Source of the DNA: Pseudaquabacterium inlustre
GTDB taxonomy: Bacteria > Pseudomonadota > Gammaproteobacteria > Burkholderiales > Burkholderiaceae_C
DNA: 64,000 bases
NCBI RefSeq assembly: GCF_038066595.1
Contig: NZ_JBBUTH010000002.1
Span: 1-64,000 of the forward strand
Direction of reading: 5' to 3'
Under the pieces are notes generated by a model that was given only the letters and a program-made list of their open reading frames with translations, was not told where the DNA came from and made no database searches. The stretch's first letter is position 1. Every line of letters begins with the position of its first letter. Positions 8,704 through 17,901 of this stretch are shown in pieces. A program made the translations under genes and the position numbers.

Positions 8704-9237
8704 ATGTCCCGCGTTGGAAAGATGCCGATCGCCGTCCCGCAGGGTGTGGACGTGCAGATCTCGGCCGATCAAATCACGGTCAAGGGCGCCAACGGCACCC
8801 TCAGCCGTTCGGCCAATTCGCTGGTCACCATCGAGAAGGATGGTGCGGTGCTGAAGCTGGCTCCGGCCAATGACAGCGCCGAGGCCAATGCCATGAGCGG
8901 CACGATGCGTGCGCTGCTCAACAACATGGTCACGGGTGTCAGCAAGGGCTTCGAGAAGAAGCTGAACCTGGTCGGCGTGGGTTACCGCGCGCAAGCCCAG
9001 GGCACCAAGCTGAACCTGCAGATTGGTTTCTCGCATCCGGTGGTCAAGGACATGCCCGCCGGCATCAAGGTCGAGACCCCGAGCCAGACCGAAATCCTGA
9101 TCAAGGGTGCCGACCGTCAGGTCGTGGGCCAGATCGCCGCCGAAGTGCGCGCTATCCGTCCCCCCGAGCCTTACAAGGGCAAGGGCATCCGCTACGCCGA
9201 TGAGCGCGTGGTGATCAAGGAAACCAAGAAGAAGTGA
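8704..9237 (+). CDS. rplF: 50S ribosomal protein L6
   Basis: L6 lies near the factor-binding site of the 50S subunit. I choose ATG 8704, giving 177 aa (MSRVGKMPIAVPQGVDVQI...), not the frame opening upstream inside rpsH. The conserved end RPPEPYKGKGIRYADE is present. The ribosome binding site is GAAGGAGAGG, about 8 bp upstream. Confidence 0.97.
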   Translation: MSRVGKMPIAVPQGVDVQISADQITVKGANGTLSRSANSLVTIEKDGAVLKLAPANDSAEANAMSGTMRALLNNMVTGVSKGFEKKLNLVGVGYRAQAQGTKLNLQIGFSHPVVKDMPAGIKVETPSQTEILIKGADRQVVGQIAAEVRAIRPPEPYKGKGIRYADERVVIKETKKK

Positions 9238-9247
9238 GGGTCTGATC

Positions 9248-9610
9248 ATGCTGAACAAGAAGGAACAGCGCCTTCGTCGCGCTCGTCAGACCCGCGCCCG
9301 CATCGCCGATCAAGGCGCCGTGCGACTGACCGTTTTCCGCACCAACCTGCACATCTACGCCAGTGTCACCACTGGCGACGGTGCCAAGGTGCTGGCCTCG
9401 GCCTCCACGGTCGAGAAGGAAGTGCGCGAGCAGATCGGCAAGGACAAGGGTGGCAACACCGCTGCCGCCGTGCTGGTGGGCAAGCGCATTGCCGAGAAGG
9501 CCAAGGCCGCTGGCGTCGAGAAGGTTGCCTTCGATCGCGCTGGTTTTGCTTACCACGGTCGCGTGAAGGCGCTGGCCGAGGCGGCTCGCGAAGCCGGCCT
9601 GCAGTTCTGA
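9248..9610 (+). CDS. rplR: 50S ribosomal protein L18
   Basis: L18 binds 5S rRNA together with L5 in the central protuberance. The product is 120 aa, starting MLNKKEQRLRRARQTRARI, with DRAGFAYHGRVKALAEAARE at the C-terminus. It lies 10 bp after rplF. The arginine-rich N-terminus is normal for the family. Confidence 0.97.
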   Translation: MLNKKEQRLRRARQTRARIADQGAVRLTVFRTNLHIYASVTTGDGAKVLASASTVEKEVREQIGKDKGGNTAAAVLVGKRIAEKAKAAGVEKVAFDRAGFAYHGRVKALAEAAREAGLQF

Positions 9611-9633
9611 TGCGGCGATAAGGAATCAAGCAA

Positions 9634-10152
9634 ATGGCAAAGTTCACTCCCCGCGCCCAGGCCGAAGGCAACGACGACGGCCTGAAGGAAAAGATGATCG
9701 CGGTCAACCGCGTCACCAAGGTCGTCAAGGGCGGCCGCACGCTGAGCTTCGCGGCGCTGACCGTGGTTGGTGACGGCGATGGCCGCATCGGCATGGGCAA
9801 GGGCAAGGCCAAGGAAGTGCCGGTGTCAGTGCAGAAGGCCATGGAATCGGCCCGCCGCGGCATGTTCAAGGTGGCCCTGAAGAACGGCACCGTGCACCAC
9901 AACGTGCGCGGTGAGCACGGCGCTGCCAAGGTGCTGCTGGCCCCCGCGCCGGCTGGTACCGGCATCATCGCCGGCGGCCCGATGCGCGCCGTGTTCGAGG
10001 TGATGGGTGTGACCGACATCGTGGCCAAGAGCCTCGGTTCGACCAACCCGTACAACATGGTTCGTGCCACGCTGGACGCCCTGCGCCGCTCGACCACGCC
10101 GTCCGAAGTGGCGGCCAAGCGCGGCAAGTCGGTTGAAGACCTCTTCAACTGA
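9634..10152 (+). CDS. rpsE: 30S ribosomal protein S5
   Basis: S5 takes part in mRNA entry, helicase activity and decoding accuracy. The product is 172 aa, with the dsRNA-binding-like N-terminal region (NRVTKVVKGGRTLSFAAL) followed by the S5 C-terminal fold with GTGIIAGGPMRAVFEVMGV. It starts at ATG 9634, 23 bp after rplR. Confidence 0.97.
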   Translation: MAKFTPRAQAEGNDDGLKEKMIAVNRVTKVVKGGRTLSFAALTVVGDGDGRIGMGKGKAKEVPVSVQKAMESARRGMFKVALKNGTVHHNVRGEHGAAKVLLAPAPAGTGIIAGGPMRAVFEVMGVTDIVAKSLGSTNPYNMVRATLDALRRSTTPSEVAAKRGKSVEDLFN

Positions 10153-10174
10153 TTCGACTGCGACGGAGAACTCC

Positions 10175-10357
10175 ATGTCGGACAAGAAAACCCTGAAGGT
10201 CAAGCTCGTCAAGAGCCCGATCGGCTGCAAGCAGTCGCACCGTGACACGGTGCGTGGTCTGGGCCTGCGTCGCATGAACAGCGTCAGCGAGCTCGAGGAC
10301 ACGCCCGCGGTGCGCGGCATGATCAACAAGATCGCCTACCTGGTGCAGGTGCTGTAA
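10175..10357 (+). CDS. rpmD: 50S ribosomal protein L30
   Basis: L30 is a small 50S protein. ATG 10175 follows CGGAGAA and gives the normal 60-aa product (MSDKKTLKVKLVKSPIGCKQ...), ending at a TAA. The frame is open upstream into rpsE, but that extension is not needed. RGLGLRRMNSV is the conserved core. Confidence 0.95.
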   Translation: MSDKKTLKVKLVKSPIGCKQSHRDTVRGLGLRRMNSVSELEDTPAVRGMINKIAYLVQVL

Positions 10358-10384
10358 AGCCCCCGCCGCATCAAGAGGACAATC

Positions 10385-10816
10385 ATGGAACTGAACACCA
10401 TCAAGCCCGGCGCTGGCTCCAAGAAGCCGCGCCGCCGCGTCGGTCGCGGCATCGGCTCGGGCCTGGGCAAGACCGCAGGCCGTGGCCACAAGGGCCAGAA
10501 GTCGCGTGCCGGTGGCTACCACAAGGTGGGCTTCGAAGGCGGCCAGATGCCGCTGCAGCGTCGCCTGCCCAAGCGTGGCTTCAAGTCGCACAACCTGAAG
10601 TTCAACGGCGAGATCAGCCTGACGGCGCTCGAACTGCTGGGCCAGGACGAAGTGGATCTGCTGATGCTCAAGGCCGCTGGCCTGGTGGCTGAGCTGGTTC
10701 GCAACGTGAAGGTCATCAAGAGCGGCGCCATCACCCGCAAGGTGGTGCTCAAGGGCATCGGCGCAACCGCCGGCGCCAAGGCCGCCATCGAAGCGGCCGG
10801 CGGCTCGCTGGCCTGA
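10385..10816 (+). CDS. rplO: 50S ribosomal protein L15
   Basis: L15 is an assembly protein of the 50S subunit. The product is 143 aa, with the glycine- and arginine-rich N-terminus PRRRVGRGIGSGLGKTAGRG and the GYHKVGFEGGQMPLQRRLPKRGF region. It lies 27 bp after rpmD and directly before secY, the standard end of the spc operon. Confidence 0.97.
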   Translation: MELNTIKPGAGSKKPRRRVGRGIGSGLGKTAGRGHKGQKSRAGGYHKVGFEGGQMPLQRRLPKRGFKSHNLKFNGEISLTALELLGQDEVDLLMLKAAGLVAELVRNVKVIKSGAITRKVVLKGIGATAGAKAAIEAAGGSLA

Positions 10817-10841
10817 TCGTTCCTGCTGAAGGACCCGCGTT

Positions 10842-12152
10842 TTGGCAACCTCGGCAAACCAGCTGGCCAAGAGTGGCAAGTTCGGCGACCTGCGTCGCCG
10901 ACTGGTCTTTCTGGTGCTGGCCCTGGTGGTCTATCGCATCGGCGGCCACATCCCGGTCCCGGGCATCGACCCGAACCAGCTGCAGCAGCTCTTCAAGAGC
11001 AACGCCGGCGGCGTGTTGAACCTGTTCAACATGTTCTCCGGCGGCGCGCTGCAGCGCTTTGCCGTCTTCGCGCTGGGCATCACGCCCTACATCTCGGCGT
11101 CGATCATCATGCAGCTCATGGGCTACGTGGTGCCGACACTCGAGGCGCTGAAGAAGGAAGGCGAGGCGGGTCGGCGCAAGATCACGCAGTACACCCGCTA
11201 CGGCACGGTCGGCCTGGCGCTGTTCCAGTCGCTGGGCATCGCGCTGGCGCTGGAAGGTTCTGCTGGTCTGGTGCTGAACCCGGGGTTCGGCTTCCGCATC
11301 ACCACCGTGGTCAGCCTGACGGCCGGCACGATGTTCCTGATGTGGCTGGGTGAGCAGATCACCGAGCGCGGTCTGGGCAACGGCATCTCGATCCTGATCT
11401 TCGGCGGCATCGCCGCGGGTCTGCCGAGTGCGGTGGGCGGTCTGTTCGAGCTGGTGCGTACCGGTGCGATGGGCCCGGTGGCGGCGATCTTCATCATCGC
11501 GCTGGTGGTGTTCGTCACCTTCGCCGTGGTGTTCGTCGAGCGGGGTCAGCGCAAGATCCTGGTCAACTACGCCAAGCGCCAGGTTGGCAACAAGGTGTAC
11601 GGCGGCCAGTCGTCGCACCTGCCCCTGAAGCTGAACATGTCGGGCGTGATCCCGCCGATCTTCGCGTCGTCGATCATCCTGCTGCCGGCCACGGTGGTGG
11701 GCTGGTTCGCCACTGGTGACGGCCTGCGCTGGCTGAAGGATCTGTCGTCGGCCTTGTCGCCGGGGCAGCCGATCTATGTGCTGCTGTACGCGGCCATGAT
11801 CGTGTTCTTCTGCTTCTTCTACACGGCCCTGGTCTTCAACAGCCGCGAAACCGCGGACAACCTGAAGAAGAGCGGCGCCTTCATTCCGGGCATCCGCCCG
11901 GGTGAGCAGACGGCGCGCCACATCGACAAGATCCTGGGTCGTCTGACGCTGGCTGGCGCCGTGTACATCACGCTCGTCTGCCTGCTGCCCGAGTTCCTGG
12001 TGCTGAAGTACAACGTTCCGTTTTACTTCGGTGGCACCTCGCTGCTGATCATCGTGGTGGTCACGATGGACTTCTGGGCGCAAGTCCAGAGCTACGTGAT
12101 GAGCCAGCAGTACGAATCCTTGCTGAAGAAGGCCAACTTCAAGGCAAGTTGA
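10842..12152 (+). CDS. secY: Preprotein translocase subunit SecY
   Basis: SecY is the channel of the SecYEG translocon in the inner membrane and exports unfolded proteins together with SecA. The 436-aa product has ten hydrophobic segments. It starts with TTG at 10842 (MATSANQLAKSGKFGDLRRR), supported by AAGGA 8 bp upstream; TTG starts for secY are known in Burkholderiales. Signature stretches include RIGGHIPVPGID near residue 30 and the cytoplasmic loop with GQRKILVNYAKRQVGNK. No infA follows; the next gene is rpmJ after 91 bp. Confidence 0.97.
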   Translation: MATSANQLAKSGKFGDLRRRLVFLVLALVVYRIGGHIPVPGIDPNQLQQLFKSNAGGVLNLFNMFSGGALQRFAVFALGITPYISASIIMQLMGYVVPTLEALKKEGEAGRRKITQYTRYGTVGLALFQSLGIALALEGSAGLVLNPGFGFRITTVVSLTAGTMFLMWLGEQITERGLGNGISILIFGGIAAGLPSAVGGLFELVRTGAMGPVAAIFIIALVVFVTFAVVFVERGQRKILVNYAKRQVGNKVYGGQSSHLPLKLNMSGVIPPIFASSIILLPATVVGWFATGDGLRWLKDLSSALSPGQPIYVLLYAAMIVFFCFFYTALVFNSRETADNLKKSGAFIPGIRPGEQTARHIDKILGRLTLAGAVYITLVCLLPEFLVLKYNVPFYFGGTSLLIIVVVTMDFWAQVQSYVMSQQYESLLKKANFKAS

Positions 12153-12243
12153 ATGGCGCGCCAGGGTCTGACCGCCCAGGCGCTGCCCCAGTTGATTTGC
12201 GCCTGCGATGCCGAGTGCGGTACAGGCGCCATAGGAGAAGACG

Positions 12244-12357
12244 ATGAAAGTCTCTGCATCGGTCAAGAAGATGTGCCGCAATTGCAAGATCATCCGCCGC
12301 AAGGGCGTGGTGCGCGTGATCTGCACCGATCCGCGTCACAAGCAGCGCCAGGGCTGA
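12244..12357 (+). CDS. rpmJ: 50S ribosomal protein L36
   Basis: L36 is the smallest ribosomal protein and sits near the base of the L7/L12 stalk. The product is 37 aa (MKVSASVKKMCRNCKIIRR...). It has the zinc-binding pattern C-x2-C ... C-x4-H, seen as CRNC, then C and H in RVICTDPRHKQRQG. The ATG at 12244 follows AGGAGAAG. It lies between secY and rpsM. Confidence 0.96.
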   Translation: MKVSASVKKMCRNCKIIRRKGVVRVICTDPRHKQRQG

Positions 12358-12410
12358 TGAGCCCTCGCCGCTGACGCATCGCGACGAATTGAACCCAAGG
12401 ACTTAGAACC

Positions 12411-12776
12411 ATGGCTCGTATTGCCGGCATCAACATCCCGCCGCACAAGCACGCCGAAATCGGCCTGACTTCCATCTACGGCATCGGCCGTGCCACCGCC
12501 CAGAAGATCTGCGACGCGGTCGGTGTGCCTTACGCCAAGAAGATCAAGGATCTGAACGACGCGGAACTCGAGAAGATCCGTGACGAGATCAACAAGATGA
12601 CCATCGAGGGCGACCTGCGTCGCGAGACCACGATGAACATCAAGCGGCTGATGGACCTCGGCTGCTATCGCGGCTTCCGCCATCGCCGTGGCCTGCCGAT
12701 GCGCGGCCAGCGCACGCGCACCAACGCCCGCACCCGCAAGGGTCCGCGCAAGGGTGCCGCCGCGCTCAAGAAGTAA
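12411..12776 (+). CDS. rpsM: 30S ribosomal protein S13
   Basis: S13 bridges the 30S head to the 50S subunit and contacts P-site tRNA through its basic tail. The product is 121 aa, starting MARIAGINIPPHKHAEIGLT, with the tail RGQRTRTNARTRKGPRKG. It opens the alpha-operon part (rpsM-rpsK-rpsD-rpoA-rplQ). Confidence 0.98.
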   Translation: MARIAGINIPPHKHAEIGLTSIYGIGRATAQKICDAVGVPYAKKIKDLNDAELEKIRDEINKMTIEGDLRRETTMNIKRLMDLGCYRGFRHRRGLPMRGQRTRTNARTRKGPRKGAAALKK

Positions 12777-12812
12777 GCCGCCGCACTGAACAGCCCCTGA
12801 CCGAGATTCGAC

Positions 12813-13217
12813 ATGGCCAAAGCACCTGCCAATAACGCGGCCCGCCGCGTGAGCAAGAAGGTCCGCAAGAACGTCGCGGACGGCATCGCTCACGTGCATG
12901 CCTCGTTCAACAACACCATCATCACCATCACCGACCGTCAAGGCGGCGCCCTGTCGTGGGCTTCGTCGGGCGGCCAGGGTTTCAAGGGCTCGCGCAAGTC
13001 GACCCCCTTCGCGGCCCAGGTGGCTGCCGAAGTGGCCGGCCGCGCCGCTCAGGAACAGGGCATCAAGAACCTGGACGTGCGGATCAAGGGCCCCGGCCCT
13101 GGCCGTGAATCGTCGGTTCGCGCGCTGGCCGCGCTGGGCATCCGCATCAACTCGATCAGCGATGTGACGCCCGTGCCGCACAACGGCTGCCGCCCGCAGA
13201 AGCGCCGCCGCATCTGA
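12813..13217 (+). CDS. rpsK: 30S ribosomal protein S11
   Basis: S11 is part of the 30S platform at the mRNA exit. The product is 134 aa, with HASFNNTIITITDRQGG and the C-terminal PHNGCRPQKRRRI. It starts at ATG 12813, 36 bp after rpsM. Confidence 0.98.
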   Translation: MAKAPANNAARRVSKKVRKNVADGIAHVHASFNNTIITITDRQGGALSWASSGGQGFKGSRKSTPFAAQVAAEVAGRAAQEQGIKNLDVRIKGPGPGRESSVRALAALGIRINSISDVTPVPHNGCRPQKRRRI

Positions 13218-13254
13218 TGCCGCGCGCTGGTGCCGGCCGCCTGCGCGGCCGCAC

Positions 13255-13263
13255 TGCTACAAT
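13255..13263 (+). promoter_or_regulatory. Candidate extended -10 promoter before rpsD
   Basis: TGCTACAAT in the 203-bp gap before rpsD reads as an extended -10 element (TGn followed by TACAAT at 13258-13263). No good -35 box is visible 17 bp upstream. It may give rpsD, rpoA and rplQ separate transcription. Confidence 0.4.
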
Positions 13264-13420
13264 GTAGAGTTTTCCGACAGCCGGCGGGTGCTTTGCACTG
13301 GCCGGCGATTTCGTTGGGGGCCGTCGGCACCCCGCAAGCCCACCGTCTGAGCGATCGAACAACACACGCCAGACTCGCGCGACCCAGCCTCGCGTCAGAC
13401 ACATCCCAGAAGGAACATCC

Positions 13421-14044
13421 GTGGCACGTTACCTCGGCCCCAAGGCCAAACTGTCCCGCCGTGAAGGCACCGACCTTTTCCTGAAGAGCGCCCGCCGCGC
13501 CATCAGCGACAAGGCCAAGTTCGAGAGCAAGCCGGGCCAGCATGGCCGCACCTCGGGCCAGCGCACCTCCGACTTCGGTGTGCAGCTGCGCGAGAAGCAG
13601 AAGGTCAAGCGCATGTACGGTGTGCTGGAGCGCCAGTTCCGCCGCTACTTCGCCGAGGCCGAGCGCCGCAAGGGCAACACCGGCGCCAACCTGCTGCTGC
13701 TGCTGGAATCGCGTCTGGACAACGTCGTCTACCGCATGGGCTTTGGCTCGACCCGCGCCGAAGCGCGCCAGCTGGTGTCGCACCAGGCCATCCTGGTCAA
13801 CGGCAAGAGCGTGAACATCCCCTCGTACCTGGTCAAGGCCGGTGATGTGGTGTCGGTGCGCGAGAAGGCCAAGAAGCAGCTGCGCATCATCGACGCCGTG
13901 AAGCTGGCCGAGTCGATCGGCATGCCGGGCTGGGTGCAGGTTGACGGCGCCAAGCTCGAGGGCGTGTTCAAGAAGACCCCGGACCGCGACGAATTCGGCG
14001 CCGAGATCAACGAATCGCTGATCGTCGAGTTGTACTCGCGCTAA
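13421..14044 (+). CDS. rpsD: 30S ribosomal protein S4
   Basis: S4 is a primary assembly protein of the 30S subunit; in E. coli it is the repressor of the alpha operon. The product is 207 aa from a GTG start at 13421 with AAGGAAC upstream. The N-terminal half lacks the zinc-binding cysteines of the other S4 class. The S4 RNA-binding domain is around residues 95-160 (LESRLDNVVYRMGFGSTRAE). Confidence 0.97.
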   Translation: MARYLGPKAKLSRREGTDLFLKSARRAISDKAKFESKPGQHGRTSGQRTSDFGVQLREKQKVKRMYGVLERQFRRYFAEAERRKGNTGANLLLLLESRLDNVVYRMGFGSTRAEARQLVSHQAILVNGKSVNIPSYLVKAGDVVSVREKAKKQLRIIDAVKLAESIGMPGWVQVDGAKLEGVFKKTPDRDEFGAEINESLIVELYSR

Positions 14045-14205
14045 TGCCATCGGGCCGCGGCGGCGCACGCCTTGGGTGTGCGGCGCGGCAGGCCCTGCTC
14101 GCCGCTTCGCGTGCCGGGCACGGAGCGGACGCACAAACCAGCCCGGCATGGTCCGCCAGCCTTATCGGTGTAACGAGCCGAGGGTATTGAGAGGAACAGG
14201 ACTCG

Positions 14206-15204
14206 ATGCAAACCAATCTGCTGAAACCCAAAGCCATCCACGTCGAGCCGCTCGGCAACCACCGCGCCAAGGTCACTCTGGAACCGTTCGAGCGCGGCTA
14301 TGGTCACACGCTGGGCAACGCCCTGCGCCGCGTGCTGCTGTCGTCGATGGTGGGTTATGCGCCGACCGAGGTCACGATCGCCGGCGTGCTGCATGAGTAC
14401 TCCACCGTGGACGGCGTCGCTGAAGACGTCGTGCACCTGCTGCTGAACCTGAAGGGCGTGGTCTTCCGCCTGCACAACCGCGACGAAGTGACGCTGGTGG
14501 TGCGCAAGGAAGGCGAAGGCCCGGTCACGGCCGCCGACATCCAGGTCCCGCACGACGTCGAGATCATCAATCCCGAGCACGTCATTGCCCACCTGGCCCA
14601 GGGCGGCAAGCTGGACATGCAGATCAAGGTCGAAAAGGGCCGCGGCTATGTGCCGGGTAACCTGCGCCGCTACGGCGATGAGCCGACCAAGAGCATCGGC
14701 CGCATCGTGCTGGACGCCTCGTTCTCGCCGGTCAAGCGCGTCAGCTACGCCGTGGAGAACGCCCGTGTCGAGCAGCGCACCGACCTGGACAAGCTGGTCA
14801 TGGAGATCGAGACCAACGGCGCTGTGACGCCGGAGGAAGCGATCCGTGCCTCGGCCAAGATCCTGGTGGACCAGCTGGCGGTCTTCGCCGGTCTGGAAGG
14901 CGTGGATCTGTCCGGCGGCATCAGCGGTGTCACCGGCGTGGGTGCCGCGGCCCCGACGCACGACCCGATCCTGCTGCGCCCGGTCGACGAGCTCGAACTG
15001 ACCGTGCGTTCGGCCAACTGCCTGAAGGCCGAGAACATCTACTACATCGGCGACCTGATCCAGCGCACCGAGACCGAGCTGCTGAAGACCCCGAACCTGG
15101 GTCGCAAGTCGCTCAACGAGATCAAGGAAGTGCTGGCCTCGCGCGGCCTCACCCTGGGTGCCCGTCTCGAGAACTGGCCCCCGCAGAACCTGGACAAGCG
15201 CTGA
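14206..15204 (+). CDS. rpoA: DNA-directed RNA polymerase subunit alpha
   Basis: The alpha subunit dimerises to nucleate RNA polymerase and its C-terminal domain contacts UP elements and activators. The 332-aa product has the N-terminal assembly domain (FERGYGHTLGNALRRVLLSS near residue 30) and an alpha-CTD from about residue 255. The alpha-CTD carries the DNA-contacting helix region SANCLKAENIYYIGDLIQR. It lies 161 bp after rpsD and 98 bp before rplQ. Confidence 0.98.
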   Translation: MQTNLLKPKAIHVEPLGNHRAKVTLEPFERGYGHTLGNALRRVLLSSMVGYAPTEVTIAGVLHEYSTVDGVAEDVVHLLLNLKGVVFRLHNRDEVTLVVRKEGEGPVTAADIQVPHDVEIINPEHVIAHLAQGGKLDMQIKVEKGRGYVPGNLRRYGDEPTKSIGRIVLDASFSPVKRVSYAVENARVEQRTDLDKLVMEIETNGAVTPEEAIRASAKILVDQLAVFAGLEGVDLSGGISGVTGVGAAAPTHDPILLRPVDELELTVRSANCLKAENIYYIGDLIQRTETELLKTPNLGRKSLNEIKEVLASRGLTLGARLENWPPQNLDKR

Positions 15205-15302
15205 TCGTCAGCGCGTCCAACCACCGGCCAGACCTCGGTCTGGCCAGAGTGCACGCCCCGGTACCTGGAACGGCCGGGGTTCGATAACGAAAGGAAAGCA
15301 CC

Positions 15303-15695
15303 ATGCGCCATCGTCACGGCCTTCGCAAACTCAACCGCACCAGCGAGCATCGTCAAGCGATGCTGCGCAACATGTGCGTCTCGCTGATCACGCACGAAGC
15401 GATCAAGACCACGGTCCCCAAGGCCAAGGAACTGCGTCGCGTCGTCGAGCCCCTGATCACGCTGGGCAAGGAGCCCACGCTGGCCAACAAGCGTCTGGCC
15501 TTCTCGCGCCTGCGCGACCGCGACGCCGTGGTCAAGCTGTTCGGCGATCTGGGTCCGCGCTTCGCCACCCGTCCGGGCGGCTACACCCGCATCCTGAAGA
15601 TGGGCTTCCGCGTGGGCGACAACGCCCCGATGGCCTTCGTCGAGCTGGTGGACCGCGCCGAGCCGGCCGCCGCCGAAGAAGCCGCCGCCGAGTAA
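15303..15695 (+). CDS. rplQ: 50S ribosomal protein L17
   Basis: L17 is a 50S protein near the tunnel exit. The product is 130 aa, with MRHRHGLRKLNRTSEHRQAM at the N-terminus and an Ala/Glu-rich tail. It is the last gene of the ribosomal cluster; a strong terminator follows at 15763. Confidence 0.98.
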   Translation: MRHRHGLRKLNRTSEHRQAMLRNMCVSLITHEAIKTTVPKAKELRRVVEPLITLGKEPTLANKRLAFSRLRDRDAVVKLFGDLGPRFATRPGGYTRILKMGFRVGDNAPMAFVELVDRAEPAAAEEAAAE

Positions 15696-15762
15696 GCCTC
15701 GGCAGGACGGCAGAGGCCATGCGCGCCAGCGGATCTACCGCGGTGTGCCGGGCCTCCCAAAG

Positions 15763-15787
15763 AGCCAGCCTTCGGGCTGGCTTTTTT
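15763..15787 (+). terminator. Rho-independent terminator after rplQ
   Basis: AGCCAGCC (15763-15770), loop TTCG and GGCTGGCT (15775-15782) form an 8-bp stem with a stable UUCG tetraloop, followed by a run of T. It closes the ribosomal cluster. Confidence 0.93.
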
Positions 15788-15864
15788 CATGGCGCGTGCG
15801 TCCAGGGGTTTCATTCGCCGCGCCGGCGCGGAACCTCGGCACGGGGCCAGAATCCTTCGCTGTG

Positions 15865-17730
15865 ATGATGTTGCCGTATCGCCAGGGAGCACCGGCTCCC
15901 GCTGCTGCCCCGAGGTGGCCTGAGCCGACCGCGCTTCGCCGTTGGCTGGTGGCCTGTTGGGCCGGTCTGGTCAGTCTGTGCCTGTTGTGGCTGGGCGCAC
16001 CGGCCTGGGCGGCTGATCAGTTCCTGCCCCCCGAGGAGGCCTTCCGGGTGCAGGCGGCGATGATCTCGGCACAACGCGCCGAGGTGCAGGTGCGCATCGC
16101 CGACGGCTACTACCTGTACCGTGAGCCACTGCGGGTCACGGCCGAAGGGGCCACGCTGGGGCCACTGGAGGTGCCCGCCGGCAAGGTGAAGTTCGACGCG
16201 AACTTCGGCAAGAACGTCGAAACCTATCGCGGCACGCTGCAGGTGGGGGCGCCGGTCACACAGGCCGCAGGCGCCTTCAAGCTGGAGGTGGTGGTGCAGG
16301 GCTGCGCCGACGCCGGGTTGTGCTACCCCCCGCAGACGGTGGCCTTCCAGCTCGATCCGGCCGCCGCCTCGTCTGCCGCGCCAGGCGGGACGGGCGCCGC
16401 CGGTGCGGGGGCGGGCCGCAGCAGCCACTGGCTGGATGACGCGGCCGTTGGCGAGGTGCTGCGCGGCGGGCATGTCTGGCGAGTGGTGGGTGTGTTCTTC
16501 GTGCTCGGCCTGCTGCTGAGCCTGACACCCTGCGTGCTGCCGATGCTGCCCATCCTGTCGTCGCTGATCGTAGGCAGTGGCTGTGCGCCGTCGCGTGTGC
16601 GCGGCCTGGCGCTGGCGGGCAGCTACTCGCTCGGCATGGCGCTGGTCTACACCGCGCTCGGCGTGGCCGCCGGTCTGGCCGGCGAGGGCTTCGGCGCCGC
16701 GCTGCAGACACCGCTGGCCATCGGCATCTTCGCGGCGCTGCTGGCCACGCTGTCGCTGTCGATGTTCGACGTCTACGAGCTGCGACTGCCGGCGGTGATG
16801 ACCACCCAGCTCACGGCCAAGTGCAACCGGCTGCGCGCCGGCCAGCTGGCTGGCGTGTTCGCGATGGGGGGCGTGTCGGCCCTGATCGTCAGCCCCTGCG
16901 TCAGCGCCCCGCTGGCCGGTGCCCTGGTGTTCATCAGCCAGAGCCGCGACGTAGTGCTGGGCGGCAGTGCGCTGTTTGCGATGACGGCCGGCATGAGCGT
17001 GCCGCTGCTGCTGCTGGGCGCATCGGCAGGCCGCTGGTTGCCCAAGGCCGGGCCGTGGATGCAGGCGGTCAAGCGCTTCTTCGGCGTGCTGATGCTGGCC
17101 GTGGCGCTGTGGGTGGCGCAGCCGCTGCTGCCCGCGCAATTGGCGTTGGGGCTGTGGGGGCTGCTGTTGCTGCTGCTGGGCTACCTGATGAAGCCCTTCG
17201 CGCCCCATGCGCCGCACCAGCACGCGTTGCGCAACAGCCTCACGCGGGCGCTGGGCTTGGCGGCGCTGGCCTGGGGCCTGGCGCAGATCGTGGGCGCGGC
17301 TTCGGGCGGGCGCGATCCACTGCAGCCGCTGGGCCATCTGGCCGGTGGTGCGCGCGCGGCGCAGGCGGAAGGGCCAGCCTTCCGCGTCATTCGCAGCCAG
17401 GCCGAATTCGACGACGCGCTGCGCGCCGCGGCGGGCCAGCCGCTGATCCTGGACTTCTATGCCGACTGGTGCGTGTCGTGCAAGGAGATGGAGCGCTTCA
17501 CCTTCCGCGATGCCGGCATCGCCCGCCGCATGCAGGCGGCGGTGCTGCTGAAGGCCGACGTGACGGCCAACACCGAGGACCAGCGCGCCCTGCTCAAGCG
17601 CTTCGGCCTGTTCGGCCCGCCCGGCACGCTGTTCTTCAACGGCCAGGGCCAGGAAATCACGGCTGCGCGGGCCATCGGCTTCCAGGATGCCGCCCGCTTC
17701 GGGCGCACCCTGGGCACCGCGGGACTGTGA
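15865..17730 (+). CDS. dsbD: Thiol:disulfide interchange protein DsbD
   Basis: DsbD moves electrons from cytoplasmic thioredoxin across the inner membrane to periplasmic partners such as DsbC. The product is about 621 aa if it starts at ATG 15865 (ATG 15868 is equally possible; the frame is open further up). A signal peptide ends near APAWA, before ADQF. The periplasmic N-terminal domain has the pair C147/C153 (GCADAGLCYPP). The membrane domain has C223 (LTPCVLP) and C345 (VSPCVSA). The C-terminal thioredoxin-like domain has C536/C539 (DWCVSCK). All six redox cysteines are present. Confidence 0.96.
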   Translation: MMLPYRQGAPAPAAAPRWPEPTALRRWLVACWAGLVSLCLLWLGAPAWAADQFLPPEEAFRVQAAMISAQRAEVQVRIADGYYLYREPLRVTAEGATLGPLEVPAGKVKFDANFGKNVETYRGTLQVGAPVTQAAGAFKLEVVVQGCADAGLCYPPQTVAFQLDPAAASSAAPGGTGAAGAGAGRSSHWLDDAAVGEVLRGGHVWRVVGVFFVLGLLLSLTPCVLPMLPILSSLIVGSGCAPSRVRGLALAGSYSLGMALVYTALGVAAGLAGEGFGAALQTPLAIGIFAALLATLSLSMFDVYELRLPAVMTTQLTAKCNRLRAGQLAGVFAMGGVSALIVSPCVSAPLAGALVFISQSRDVVLGGSALFAMTAGMSVPLLLLGASAGRWLPKAGPWMQAVKRFFGVLMLAVALWVAQPLLPAQLALGLWGLLLLLLGYLMKPFAPHAPHQHALRNSLTRALGLAALAWGLAQIVGAASGGRDPLQPLGHLAGGARAAQAEGPAFRVIRSQAEFDDALRAAAGQPLILDFYADWCVSCKEMERFTFRDAGIARRMQAAVLLKADVTANTEDQRALLKRFGLFGPPGTLFFNGQGQEITAARAIGFQDAARFGRTLGTAGL

Positions 17731-17743
17731 GTTGAAGAAAAGT

Positions 17744-17771
17744 TTGCAGATCTCGAAATCGCTGCTATACT
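17744..17771 (+). promoter_or_regulatory. Promoter of the tRNA-fMet gene
   Basis: TTGCAG (17744-17749) and TATACT (17766-17771) are spaced by 16 bp, ending 12 bp before the tRNA. This is a good fit for a stable-RNA promoter, directly after the dsbD stop. Confidence 0.7.
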
Positions 17772-17783
17772 GCTAGCTTCAGT

Positions 17784-17860
<77 letters not shown>

Positions 17861-17901
17861 AAAAAACAGCAGCTAGATCAACGAGTTAACTGCGAAGCGG
17901 A

